A DNA stretch of 49,047 nt from Candidatus Omnitrophota bacterium (GCA_003598135.1 QZKA01000032.1:1-49047), one strand, 5' to 3'. Counted from the stretch's first letter, positions 37,458 to 44,966 are shown. Notes: generated from the sequence alone by a model not told the origin. Translations and numbers: made by a program.

Positions 37458-37539
37458 CGACAAGGGCCCGCACTTGACGTGAGGGAGTTAAAGCCGGTAA
37501 GTCTGAAGGGTTTATAACAAAAGAGGGCTTGTCGTTTTT
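37458..37539 (+). terminator. Second terminator-like hairpin before nitronate monooxygenase
   Basis: CGACAAG (37458-37464) pairs with CTTGTCG (37528-37534), followed by T-run 37535-37539; a 63-base loop separates the arms. It follows copy C, so the leader has two tandem terminators, as in the GAF-ANTAR leader. Confidence 0.45.
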
Positions 37540-37554
37540 GAGTGCCAACAAAAT

Positions 37555-38646
37555 ATGCAAATCGAATTTAAAAATATGTACATAGGAGATTTAAAGATCG
37601 ACCTACCCATTATTCAGGGCGGGATGGGCGTGCGGGTATCTATGTCTTCCCTGGTATCTGCGGTGTCAAACGAAGGCGGTTTAGGTGTTATTGCTTCAGT
37701 TGCGCTCGGCGAAGGGTATGGGAATAACTCCTCGGATTTCAAGACGCGTTCCCGGCAGGCCCTGATATCGAGCATCCGTGAAACCAGAGACAAGACGAAA
37801 AATCCTTTTGGCGTAAACATTATGTGCGCCCTGACTAATTATGAAGACCTGGTAAATGTTGCCCAGGAAGAATCGGTGCATGTGATTATTTCCGGGGCAG
37901 GGCTGCCGCTTAAATTACCGTCTCTGATTAAAAATACGCGGACGAAATTGGTCCCTATAGTCTCTTCGGCGCGTGCAGCGCATATTCTTTGCAGCGTATG
38001 GAAAAAAAGGTATAATCGGCTTCCTGATGCCTTTATAGTAGAAGGCCCCCTTGCAGGAGGGCACCTGGGTTACAGCAAAGAACAGCTTAATGACAGCAAG
38101 CATTTTTTCCTGGATAAAATCCTTGTTGAGGTATTGACGGCTGTACGCACGTTTGTAAACGGAGCGCAAAATATCCCGGTTATCGCCGCAGGCGGTATTT
38201 TTGATGGTAAGGATATAGCCAGGGTTATGCGATTAGGAGCAAGCGGTGTTCAGATGGCAACGCGGTTTGTTTGCACGCATGAATGCGATGTTGCGGAGGA
38301 ATATAAGAACGCGTATCTCACCGCGCGAGAAGAGGACGTTGTAATTATTCAAAGCCCCGTGGGGATGCCGGGCAGGGTAATCCGCAATGAGTTTGTCAAA
38401 AGGATAACGCAAGGAGAGCGCATAGATTTCGATTGTGCATACCGCTGTCTTTCTACCTGCGATAACAAAAAGGTCAATTATTGCATAGCCAAGGCGTTGA
38501 TTAATGCTTCCCACGGCGAAATGGATAAGGGGTTTGCGATGTGCGGAGCTAACGCCCACCGGGTTAATAGAATAGTCTCGGTGAAGGAGCTGATTACCGA
38601 ACTCAGTCAAGAGGCGCAAATTTGCCTGAGCAAAGGAGTATCTTGA
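37555..38646 (+). CDS. Nitronate monooxygenase-like flavoprotein
   Basis: A 363-residue TIM-barrel flavoprotein of the 2-nitropropane dioxygenase/nitronate monooxygenase (NMO) and FabK-like superfamily: IIQGGMGVRVS near residue 20 (phosphate-binding), VEGPLAGGHLGYS near 165 and AAGGIFDGKDIA near 213. The C-terminal region adds Cys clusters (CAYRCLSTC near 305; YCIAKAL), unusual for a plain NMO, which might hold an Fe-S cluster. The substrate is unknown. There is no good ribosome site at the ATG 37555; alternative start at 37576 is possible. Confidence 0.85.
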   Translation: MQIEFKNMYIGDLKIDLPIIQGGMGVRVSMSSLVSAVSNEGGLGVIASVALGEGYGNNSSDFKTRSRQALISSIRETRDKTKNPFGVNIMCALTNYEDLVNVAQEESVHVIISGAGLPLKLPSLIKNTRTKLVPIVSSARAAHILCSVWKKRYNRLPDAFIVEGPLAGGHLGYSKEQLNDSKHFFLDKILVEVLTAVRTFVNGAQNIPVIAAGGIFDGKDIARVMRLGASGVQMATRFVCTHECDVAEEYKNAYLTAREEDVVIIQSPVGMPGRVIRNEFVKRITQGERIDFDCAYRCLSTCDNKKVNYCIAKALINASHGEMDKGFAMCGANAHRVNRIVSVKELITELSQEAQICLSKGVS

Positions 38647-38783
38647 AGAAAGTGAAGACTTCAGTGAAGGGTAGGACATGTAAGTATCCCCATTGTAAGC
38701 AGGTGCTCAGTGTCTATAATCACGAGGAGTATTGTAATATCCATCTTGGCCGGCCCGAGCCTAAACAGAAGGGCCATAAATAA
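38643..38783 (+). CDS. Small C-X4-C-X12-C-X2-H zinc-finger protein (46 aa), TTG start
   Basis: TTG at 38643 overlaps the NMO stop (TTGA) and has AAAGGAG 5 bases upstream. The 46-residue protein has Cys13, Cys18, Cys31 and His34 and matches the protein at 14308-14454 residue for residue in pattern (start KKVKTSVKGR, CKYPHC, SVYNHE, YCNIHLG). These are paralogs of a small zinc-finger family with no name known to me. The TTG start and overlap indicate translation coupled to the upstream enzyme. Confidence 0.75.
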   Translation: MKKVKTSVKGRTCKYPHCKQVLSVYNHEEYCNIHLGRPEPKQKGHK

Positions 38784-38797
38784 ATCGCTCCAACGCA

Positions 38798-38827
38798 TTG
38801 ATAGTACGGTAGTGCAGTGTATATAAT
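38798..38827 (+). promoter_or_regulatory. Promoter of pabB (TTGATA -35)
   Basis: TTGATA (38798-38803), 18-base spacer, TATAAT (38822-38827). Transcription should begin at about 38834, within the palindrome at 38832-38847. Confidence 0.7.
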
Positions 38828-38831
38828 AAGC

Positions 38832-38895
38832 AAAGGTCATGACCTTTAACCCTGCTTTTGTGTAGGGCACCCAGGCCTTAAGGCAAAAGGTCATG
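38832..38895 (+). promoter_or_regulatory. Start-sequestering leader of pabB
   Basis: AAAGGTCATGACCTTT (38832-38847) is a perfect palindrome. Its right half CATGACCTTT (38838-38847) is the exact complement of AAAGGTCATG (38886-38895), which contains the AAAGG ribosome site and the ATG at 38893. Paired, it would bury the start codon. CCCTGC...AGGG and GCCTTAAGGC lie between. This could be a translational switch or temperature-sensitive hairpin. Confidence 0.6.
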
Positions 38896-40011
38896 GACGT
38901 ATTCTTCCAGTTCGAAAAAAAGCCGCTTTTATTCCGCAACCCGAAATTCGTAATATCTTGTTATGATCCTTTCCTGGTTGATTTTTGTTTTCAGCGTATC
39001 GAACAAGCGCTCACCGCAGGGTATTATTTAGCAGGATTTTTTTCTTACGAGACTGGTTATTGCTTCGAAGAAAAATTACGTACGTACAAGGTCAGTGATT
39101 TTCCGCTTATCTATCTTGGCGTATACGAATCTCCTATACGAGTAGCCACGCCCGCGCCAAGGCCTTTTACCAACAATAACCTTACAGACCTGCAATTGAA
39201 TATTTCCTATGATATCTATGCTTCACATATTCAAAGGATACGCAAGTATATCGAAGAAGGCGATGTGTATCAGATTACTTATTGCATCAAACTCTTATTT
39301 AAATTTCTAGGCGATCCATTCTTATTGTATAGTACGCTCCTTAAGGAACAACCCGTGCCTTATCCTGCCTATATAGACGCAGGGCAATTTCAAATACTCT
39401 CTTTATCCCCTGAAATGTTTATCAAAAAGACAGGTGCACAGGTGGTGACTAAGCCTATGAAAGGCACATGGCCCAGAGGAGCTACCATGCTTGGCGATAT
39501 CGCAGCACACGCGCGTTTTCGTCATGATGAAAAAAACAGGGCGGAGAATGTGATGATTGCAGACCTCTTAAGGAATGACTTAGGAAGGATAGGGAGCGCT
39601 ATCAACGCCCCCAGGCTTTTTGAGGTATCCAAATACAAAACACTCTATCAAATGACGTCAACAGTCAGCGGTAGGGTGGCAAAGGATATTCCCATCTATG
39701 AACTTTTTGCATCTTTGTTTCCTTCGGGATCTGTAACCGGAGCACCGAAAATACGCGCAATGGAAATCATCAGGGAGCTTGAAAATCAGGAGCGTAGGAT
39801 CTATACCGGCTCAATCGGTTATATAACTCCTGGAAGGGACCTTTTCTTTAATATTCCTATCCGTACCCTTTTGTTGCGCGATGGAACAGGAGAAATGGGG
39901 ATAGGCGGCGGGATTGTATGGGATTCTACTGTGCAAGGAGAGTGGGCTGAGGGGCTTCTTAAGGCAAAATTTGTCACTGATATGCCATCGAGTGGGGGAA
40001 TAATACTTTGA
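38893..40011 (+). CDS. pabB: Aminodeoxychorismate synthase component I (PabB-like)
   Basis: A 372-residue chorismate-binding enzyme, PabB/TrpE/MenF superfamily. Motifs: IRKYIEEGDVYQITYCIKL near residue 115, LSLSPEMF near 174, TKPMKGTWPRG near 190, DLLRNDLGRIG near 225, and PSGSVTGAPKIRAMEIIRE near 278 with GIGGGIVWDS at the end. Length and lack of an N-terminal glutaminase domain fit PabB, which makes aminodeoxychorismate for folate. No PabA or PabC gene is adjacent. Start overlaps the sequestering hairpin. Confidence 0.85.
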   Translation: MDVFFQFEKKPLLFRNPKFVISCYDPFLVDFCFQRIEQALTAGYYLAGFFSYETGYCFEEKLRTYKVSDFPLIYLGVYESPIRVATPAPRPFTNNNLTDLQLNISYDIYASHIQRIRKYIEEGDVYQITYCIKLLFKFLGDPFLLYSTLLKEQPVPYPAYIDAGQFQILSLSPEMFIKKTGAQVVTKPMKGTWPRGATMLGDIAAHARFRHDEKNRAENVMIADLLRNDLGRIGSAINAPRLFEVSKYKTLYQMTSTVSGRVAKDIPIYELFASLFPSGSVTGAPKIRAMEIIRELENQERRIYTGSIGYITPGRDLFFNIPIRTLLLRDGTGEMGIGGGIVWDSTVQGEWAEGLLKAKFVTDMPSSGGIIL

Positions 40012-40037
40012 CAAACATAAGCGCAAGGGTCTATAAT
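40008..40037 (+). promoter_or_regulatory. Promoter of GYD gene
   Basis: TTGACA (40008-40013, overlapping the pabB stop), 18 bases, TATAAT (40032-40037). Confidence 0.75.
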
Positions 40038-40066
40038 AAGCAATAACACAAAAGGAGGTTGGGAAC

Positions 40067-40345
40067 ATGGCGAAATATTTGATGCTCGGTAAGTATTCCA
40101 TGGAAGCGGTGAAAAACATCTCGGCGGACCGTACCAAGAAAGTCGTAGAAATTATTGAGAAGGAAGGCGGGAAAGTCGAAAAGATGTACGTGCTTATCGG
40201 TAACTATGACCTTGCGTTTATTGTGGATTTTCCCGGCACAAAAGAACTTCTGAGGGCATCTATAGCCATCACCAAGCTTACCGGAATAGGTTTTAGTTCT
40301 TTGCCTGCACTAAGCGTTGAAGAGTTTGATAAGGTGGTAGGCTGA
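40067..40345 (+). CDS. GYD-domain protein
   Basis: A 92-residue small protein with the GYD (ferredoxin-like alpha/beta) fold: KYLMLGKYSMEAVKNI at the start, VEIIEKEGGKVEKMYVLIGNYDLAFIVDFP in the middle and GFSSLPALSVEEFDKV at the end. Function unknown; the family may bind small ligands and oligomerise. AAAGGAGG supports the ATG at 40067. A single transcription unit with its own promoter and terminator. Confidence 0.85.
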   Translation: MAKYLMLGKYSMEAVKNISADRTKKVVEIIEKEGGKVEKMYVLIGNYDLAFIVDFPGTKELLRASIAITKLTGIGFSSLPALSVEEFDKVVG

Positions 40346-40367
40346 TTAGTCGAGCGGTTGTCCGAAG

Positions 40368-40400
40368 GCCCTGATTGCTGCATGTAATCAGGGCTTTTCT
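40368..40400 (+). terminator. Intrinsic terminator after GYD gene
   Basis: GCCCTGATT (40368-40376) pairs with AATCAGGGC (40386-40394), followed by TTTTCTT. Confidence 0.85.
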
Positions 40401-40530
40401 TATTTCAGCAACTCTACAACAACAAGGCAAAATATGAGCGTATCGTTGATTCGCTTATAACCTTCATTCAAAATAAATTCAGCGTTCCATAACCAAACTG
40501 CAAACAAAAGATTTCCTGTAGGCGGCTAAA

Positions 40531-41004
40531 ATGGGAAAACCAGAATATTATATGAAGCGAGCGATCAGCGAGGCTCGCAAAAATCTCAAAACTATGGAGG
40601 GTGGCCCGTTTGGGGCCTGCATTGTCAAAAACGGAAGCATCCTCGCAATTTCCCGCAATACGGTCTTAAAGGAAGATGCAACTTGTCATGCCGAAATAAA
40701 CGCTATCCGGGCCGCGTCAAAAAAAATAAGAAGTTTTGATTTATCCGGGAGTATTATTTATTCAACGACTGAACCGTGCCCGATGTGTTTTAGCGCAATA
40801 CACTGGGCGCGGATCGGCACGGTTGTATATGGAACAACCATAAAGGATGTTGAACGCGCCGGGTTTAACGAACTAAAAATCAACGGAAGCCTTTTGAAGG
40901 CGCTCGGAAAAAGTAAGGTAACACTTAAAAAGACGCATCTTATTGATGAGTGCCGTAAACTTATTTATGATTGGCAGAAGCTCGAAAATAAAAGATTGTA
41001 TTAA
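40531..41004 (+). CDS. Nucleoside/guanine deaminase-type enzyme
   Basis: A 157-residue cytidine/deoxycytidylate deaminase superfamily protein. The zinc motifs are CHAEINAIRAA near residue 53 and TTEPCPMCFSA near 82 (HAE and PCxxC). It most resembles guanine deaminase (GuaD) and nucleoside deaminases of similar size, also related to tRNA adenosine deaminase TadA; the substrate is not decidable by eye. A separate promoter was not seen in the 185 bases upstream. Confidence 0.85.
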   Translation: MGKPEYYMKRAISEARKNLKTMEGGPFGACIVKNGSILAISRNTVLKEDATCHAEINAIRAASKKIRSFDLSGSIIYSTTEPCPMCFSAIHWARIGTVVYGTTIKDVERAGFNELKINGSLLKALGKSKVTLKKTHLIDECRKLIYDWQKLENKRLY

Positions 41005-41023
41005 TGTATCCGGGAAATAGTCT

Positions 41024-41629
41024 ATGTTAGAGATTATCTGGGATAAGGCCAATGAGTGGACTGCCAGGCTTGGCCCCCTTGATGCAAGAATCAAGGTATT
41101 TGAAGAGATCAGGGATATTCCTTATTATCTTGTGCCGTCAATCGAGGACCCCTATGAATGGGCGGCTTCGATTTTAGCCGAAAATAAAGGTTCCTGCTCT
41201 CCGAAACATTATCTTCTGGGGTTGCTTTTTGAGAAGATGGGCCTTCCGGTGAAATACGTAACGTATCCTTACCATTGGAACAAGCAGCCCTTGCCATACC
41301 CTCCAGAGCTTAAAGGGTTGGCAGAAGGTACTCCTATTGCATATCATGTAGCCTGCAAGGCTAATATAGAAGGTAGATGGGTTTTGATTGATGTGACATG
41401 GGATAGCCATTTGCAAAAGGCAGGCTTTCCGGTCAATGAGGCCTGGGATGGTTTGCACGACACCCAAAATGCATATATGCCCCTCGAAGAAATACCCCAC
41501 AAGAACCTTGAGCAGAGGCTTGAGTTTGTTAAGAAAAAAAGGAACCTGTATACCGACAAAGAAAAAGTAGTCTATGCACAGTTTACCCTTGAGTTTAACA
41601 GCTGGCTCCAGCGCGTAAGACAGAGATAA
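41024..41629 (+). CDS. Transglutaminase-like cysteine protein
   Basis: A 201-residue protein with the transglutaminase-like catalytic pattern: Cys in NKGSCSPKHYLL near residue 57, His in AYHV near 108 and Asp in LIDVTWD near 122. Bacterial homologues of this short type are uncharacterised peptidase-like enzymes. No signal peptide, so it is probably cytoplasmic. It follows the deaminase by 19 bases and precedes the VanX-type gene by 3 bases; possible operon with peptidoglycan-related function. Confidence 0.78.
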   Translation: MLEIIWDKANEWTARLGPLDARIKVFEEIRDIPYYLVPSIEDPYEWAASILAENKGSCSPKHYLLGLLFEKMGLPVKYVTYPYHWNKQPLPYPPELKGLAEGTPIAYHVACKANIEGRWVLIDVTWDSHLQKAGFPVNEAWDGLHDTQNAYMPLEEIPHKNLEQRLEFVKKKRNLYTDKEKVVYAQFTLEFNSWLQRVRQR

Positions 41630-41632
41630 AAA

Positions 41633-42277
41633 ATGGAAATAAAGAAAACAGCGCGGTATTTAGCCGCGATGTTCCTTCTTGTATGTAATACGCATCTTTT
41701 ATACGGCCTTGATACTGAAACACAAAAGGCAGGGCTTGTAGATATCCAGGATATCGACTCGAGTATTGTCTTGGATATACGCTATGCGACTAAATATAAC
41801 TTTACCGGCCATGCCCTTTATCCATCAGAAAAATGTTATCTAAGAAGGGTTGTTGCCGAAAAATTAAAACGCGCCCAGGAAATGTACAAGACAAAGGGGT
41901 TGTGTATTAAGATTTTTGATTGTTACCGGCCTTTATCGGTTCAAAAAAGAATGTGGGAGCTCATTCAAGATGAGCGTTATGTCGCTAATCCCGCGGCAGG
42001 CTCGAAACACAACCGTGCTGCCGCAGTAGACCTTACTTTACTGGATGCAGAAGGCAATGAGCTTGATATGGGGACCGGCTATGACGATTTTACGCCAAGT
42101 TCTGCTCCCGGCGCAGAAGGCATATCAGCAGAGGCGAGGAAAAACCGGGCGGTTTTAGTAAAGGTGATGACTGAATGCGGGTTCAAACCGTCTACGACCG
42201 AATGGTGGCACTATGATTCAGACGACTGGGAGCAGTATGATATTTTAGATACCGGTTTCCCGCAACTAACGCAGTGA
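41633..42277 (+). CDS. VanX-type D-alanyl-D-alanine dipeptidase
   Basis: A 214-residue zinc dipeptidase. An N-terminal signal-like segment (YLAAMFLLVCNTHLLYG, residues 9-25) precedes the catalytic domain. Motifs: SKHNRAAAVDLTL near residue 124 (zinc His and Asp) and EWWHYD near 188 (catalytic Glu and zinc His). VanX-type enzymes hydrolyse D-Ala-D-Ala; chromosomal relatives with a signal peptide act in the periplasm in peptide recycling, not vancomycin resistance, since VanA and VanH genes are absent. Follows the transglutaminase-like gene by 3 bases. Confidence 0.87.
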   Translation: MEIKKTARYLAAMFLLVCNTHLLYGLDTETQKAGLVDIQDIDSSIVLDIRYATKYNFTGHALYPSEKCYLRRVVAEKLKRAQEMYKTKGLCIKIFDCYRPLSVQKRMWELIQDERYVANPAAGSKHNRAAAVDLTLLDAEGNELDMGTGYDDFTPSSAPGAEGISAEARKNRAVLVKVMTECGFKPSTTEWWHYDSDDWEQYDILDTGFPQLTQ

Positions 42278-42292
42278 TGGCATAGAGGTATC

Positions 42293-42466
42293 ATGGAAGC
42301 AAAGATAGGGCATCTTAGGGTGAGTATTTTCAAAATCAAGAACCGCTGCGGGTATGCGGCAATTTGCCATGATCATGTGACAGAAGGCCAAACGCCGCAG
42401 CAGGCATATGATCGTATGTGCAAGGCTCTTCGCCGTACAAATAGAAAAGATTTGATTGACAAATAG
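42293..42466 (+). CDS. Small HicB-like protein candidate (57 aa)
   Basis: ATG at 42293 opens a 57-residue frame ending TAG at 42464-42466. YAAICHDHVTEGQTPQQAYDRM resembles the core of HicB-type antitoxin proteins (a substrate-like strand, then Gly-x-Thr-Pro-x-x-Ala). No strong ribosome site is present, only GAGG 7 bases upstream, and no HicA-like toxin is adjacent. Its last codons hold the promoter of the cold-shock leader that follows. Coding is likely but not certain. Confidence 0.55.
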   Translation: MEAKIGHLRVSIFKIKNRCGYAAICHDHVTEGQTPQQAYDRMCKALRRTNRKDLIDK

Positions 42467-42483
42467 GAAAAAAGTGCTATACT
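42456..42483 (+). promoter_or_regulatory. Promoter of third cold-shock leader
   Basis: TTGACA (42456-42461), 16-base spacer, extended -10 TG-C-TATACT (TATACT at 42478-42483), essentially the same as at 11302-11329. Confidence 0.78.
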
Positions 42484-42518
42484 TATTTTCGTAGTAAATT
42501 AAGGGAAGGAAATCTGAG

Positions 42519-42557
42519 CCGGGAGGCATAAGATAACAAGCCTTTCGGTTTTTTTTT
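42519..42557 (+). terminator. Intrinsic terminator within the csp leader (copy D)
   Basis: CCGGGAGGC (42519-42527) pairs with GCCTTTCGG (42540-42548, two G-U pairs) and is followed by nine T, 51 bases before the csp ATG. Confidence 0.75.
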
Positions 42558-42607
42558 AATTTCTACCTATGTTTACTATAATGTGAAAGGAAGGAGGTAG
42601 CAAAGTA

Positions 42608-42808
42608 ATGGCAAAAGGTAAAGTGAAATGGTTTTCGAACCAAAAAGGCTATGGATTTATCACGCCTGAATCCGGTAACGACGTATTTGTACACCACAGC
42701 GCAATCGTGGGTGAGGGATATAAATCTTTAGAAGAGGGCCAGGAAGTCGAATTTGAAATCGAAAAAGGGCCTAAAGGTGAACAAGCTACGAAAGTAGTGA
42801 AGTTATAA
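42608..42808 (+). CDS. CspA-family cold-shock protein
   Basis: A 66-residue cold-shock domain with KGYGFI and VFVHHSAI, highly similar to the proteins at 11501 and 13662. AAGGAGG at 42592-42598 supports the ATG. The 9-nt T-run leader terminator and 51-base spacing repeat the layout before the gene at 13662. A TATAAT at 42577 could provide a second start without a good -35. A likely duplication with the pair at 13662/13929. Confidence 0.95.
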   Translation: MAKGKVKWFSNQKGYGFITPESGNDVFVHHSAIVGEGYKSLEEGQEVEFEIEKGPKGEQATKVVKL

Positions 42809-42822
42809 CCTTTGTGCGTTAA

Positions 42823-42856
42823 GGCCCGGTTCTAGATAAGGACCGGGCCATGTTTT
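42823..42856 (+). terminator. Intrinsic terminator between cold-shock genes
   Basis: GGCCCGGT (42823-42830) pairs with ACCGGGCC (42842-42849); T-run follows after ATG at 42852-42857. Confidence 0.75.
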
Positions 42857-42878
42857 TTACCGTAAAGGAGAGTTTATC

Positions 42879-43091
42879 ATGCATACAGGCAAGATAAAGA
42901 AACTCGTCAGGGACAGGGGCTTTGGGTTTATCAGCGATACGGACGGCAGGGAAGTATTCTTCCATCAGTCCAGCCTCCTTGACGCAAAATTCGACGTATT
43001 GAACGAAGAGCAGGACGTCGAATTCGATGTTGAAAAATCACCGAAAGGCCCCCGCGCAATCAACGTGCGCATTATTGCTGCGGCTGCCTAA
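42879..43091 (+). CDS. Variant cold-shock-domain protein
   Basis: A 70-residue divergent cold-shock domain paralogous to that at 13929: MHTGKIKKLV start, RGFGFISD and EVFFHQSSL motifs. It has its own ribosome site (AAAGGAG) and is separated from csp by a strong terminator, so it may need readthrough or its own promoter, which I did not find. Likely role: single-stranded RNA binding. Confidence 0.92.
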   Translation: MHTGKIKKLVRDRGFGFISDTDGREVFFHQSSLLDAKFDVLNEEQDVEFDVEKSPKGPRAINVRIIAAAA

Positions 43092-43131
43092 GGTTTTTTG
43101 AGATATTTTATCGTTGAATACTGCTTCATTA

Positions 43132-43169
43132 AGCGGTACAATAATTTAAATTGTTGTACCGCTTTTTTT
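43132..43169 (+). terminator. Intrinsic terminator after cold-shock pair
   Basis: AGCGGTACAA (43132-43141) pairs with TTGTACCGCT (43154-43163) followed by seven T. Confidence 0.85.
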
Positions 43170-43204
43170 ATTTCGTTTAACCAGGCCTTGCGAGCAATGG
43201 TAGA

Positions 43205-44932
43205 ATGACCTATTTTACCGAACAGCATATCTTTATCTTTCTTATCCAGATTTTTCTCCTTTTGGGCCTTGCCAGGAGCCTGGGGGAGCTATTCCGGAGA
43301 TGGCAGCAGCCGCCTCTGACTGCCGAAATCTTAGTAGGCGTATTTCTGGGGCCTACTATTTTCGGCAGGCTTCTTCCTTCGTTGCATCAGGCAATGTTTC
43401 CTGCCGATCCGATCCAGGGGGCCATGTTTGAAACAGTGGCATGGATCGGCGTCCTTTTTCTTTTACTGGAAACCGGGCTTGAGATTGATTTTTCATCAGC
43501 ATGGCGGCAGAGAGGCGATGCCTTAAAAATAGCCCTGGTTGATGTTATCGTTCCTATGGTTATTGCGTTTATCCCGTGTTTTTTCTTGCCAGCTCATTAT
43601 TTAGCTAACGCCGACAATCGATTGATTTTCTCGCTTTTTATGGCAACTGTTATGACAATAAGCGCCATGCCTATCGCAGCGCGAGCGCTTCATGATTTGA
43701 ACTTATCAAAAACTGATTTGGGTTTTTTGATAATGTCCGCCCTTTCGGTCAATGACATTATCGGGTGGCTGCTTTTTACTTTAGTATTAGGTTTTTTTAC
43801 ACAGACAAATCTTAACTTCCAGAATATTTTTTCTATTGTAGGATCAACGGTTGGTTTTGCAATATTTTGCTTGACCTTAGGCAGGGATTGGACGAACCGG
43901 GTTATTTTAAAAATAAAGACTAAGCAAATGCCTCAACCCGGCTCGACCCTTACGTTTATTTGCCTCTTGGGGCTTCTTTGCGGAGCCATCACCCAGAAAA
44001 TAGGCATTCATGCCTTGTTCGGGTTCTTTATCGCGGGTATTATGGCAGGAGGAGCAAGGGCGCTTTCTGAAAACGTAAGACAGGTTATTTCTCAGATGGT
44101 GTACGCTATATTTGTCCCCCTGTTCTTTGTCAATATCGGCCTTAAAGTAGATTTCTTGCGGCATTTTGACATCTTCCTCGTTCTTTTTATAAGCGTGATA
44201 GGTATTTTAGGCAGGTTCCTTGGCGCTTGGCTTGGGGTAAATTTGACTAAACTACCAAAGTCAAATCGCCTCTCGATAGCGATTGCGCATACCCCCGGAG
44301 GCGCTATGGAAATAGTGGTTGGCTTGCTTGCGTTGGAATACCATCTGATTACAGAGCCGGTATTTGTGGCTATTGTGTTTGGCGCAGTGCTCTCGTCAAT
44401 AATGCTTGGTCCGTGGTTGGCCTACTCCATCAAGAAACGCAAAGAAGTGAGCGTCCTGGAGTATTTTTCCAAGAGAGATATTATTGCGGAATTGAGAACC
44501 AGTGAGCGAGACAAAGTTATTGAAGAGCTTTGCGAACTGGCAAGCAGGCAAGAAGGTATGCCGACCCCCGAAATTATTTATTCGGCGGTAATTGAGCGCG
44601 AAAATGCCATGGGAACTGCGATCGAGGAAGGTGTCGCCGTTCCTCATGCAAGATTGTCTTCTGGAAAAAGGCCGCTTATAGTCTTTGGAAGGTCCCTAAA
44701 CGGAATCGAATGGAACTCGCCCGACGGCAAGCCTACCCATTTCGTATTTCTAATTTTTACTTCTAAACAGGATGATTGGTCGCAGGTTCAGATATTGAGG
44801 ATTATTGCTAAGGCGATGAACAATCAGGAAACTCGCGCTAAGCTCTTGACGGCTACCGATGAATTGCAAGTTTGGCACATCTTGGAAAACGCGTTTACCC
44901 CGCACCAAATCATAAGAAAAACAGGTAAGTAA
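43205..44932 (+). CDS. Monovalent cation:proton antiporter with PTS EIIA domain
   Basis: A 575-residue CPA2-type (Kef/NapA-like) antiporter with about 12-13 membrane helices to residue 420, including GVFLGPTIFGRLLP near residue 45, and a cytoplasmic C-terminal PTS EIIA-like domain (about 440-575) with the phosphoacceptor-type His in GVAVPHARLS near 482. Such fusions suggest regulation of ion exchange by phosphorylation state, but the domain may be a degenerate sensor. Usual signals of KefB NAD binding are lacking. Exports Na+ or K+ in exchange for H+ at the inner membrane. Confidence 0.9.
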   Translation: MTYFTEQHIFIFLIQIFLLLGLARSLGELFRRWQQPPLTAEILVGVFLGPTIFGRLLPSLHQAMFPADPIQGAMFETVAWIGVLFLLLETGLEIDFSSAWRQRGDALKIALVDVIVPMVIAFIPCFFLPAHYLANADNRLIFSLFMATVMTISAMPIAARALHDLNLSKTDLGFLIMSALSVNDIIGWLLFTLVLGFFTQTNLNFQNIFSIVGSTVGFAIFCLTLGRDWTNRVILKIKTKQMPQPGSTLTFICLLGLLCGAITQKIGIHALFGFFIAGIMAGGARALSENVRQVISQMVYAIFVPLFFVNIGLKVDFLRHFDIFLVLFISVIGILGRFLGAWLGVNLTKLPKSNRLSIAIAHTPGGAMEIVVGLLALEYHLITEPVFVAIVFGAVLSSIMLGPWLAYSIKKRKEVSVLEYFSKRDIIAELRTSERDKVIEELCELASRQEGMPTPEIIYSAVIERENAMGTAIEEGVAVPHARLSSGKRPLIVFGRSLNGIEWNSPDGKPTHFVFLIFTSKQDDWSQVQILRIIAKAMNNQETRAKLLTATDELQVWHILENAFTPHQIIRKTGK

Positions 44933-44966
44933 TAATGGGAATATATCGCAAGGTGAGGTATTATTT

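Noticed and set aside
38233-38679. Minus-strand frame of 148 residues opposite the nitronate monooxygenase gene
   Set aside because: Antisense shadow of the conserved barrel sequence.
41633-42277. Vancomycin resistance locus
   Set aside because: VanX-like and VanZ-like genes occur but VanA, VanH, VanR and VanS are missing; the VanZ-like gene is 2.7 kb away.
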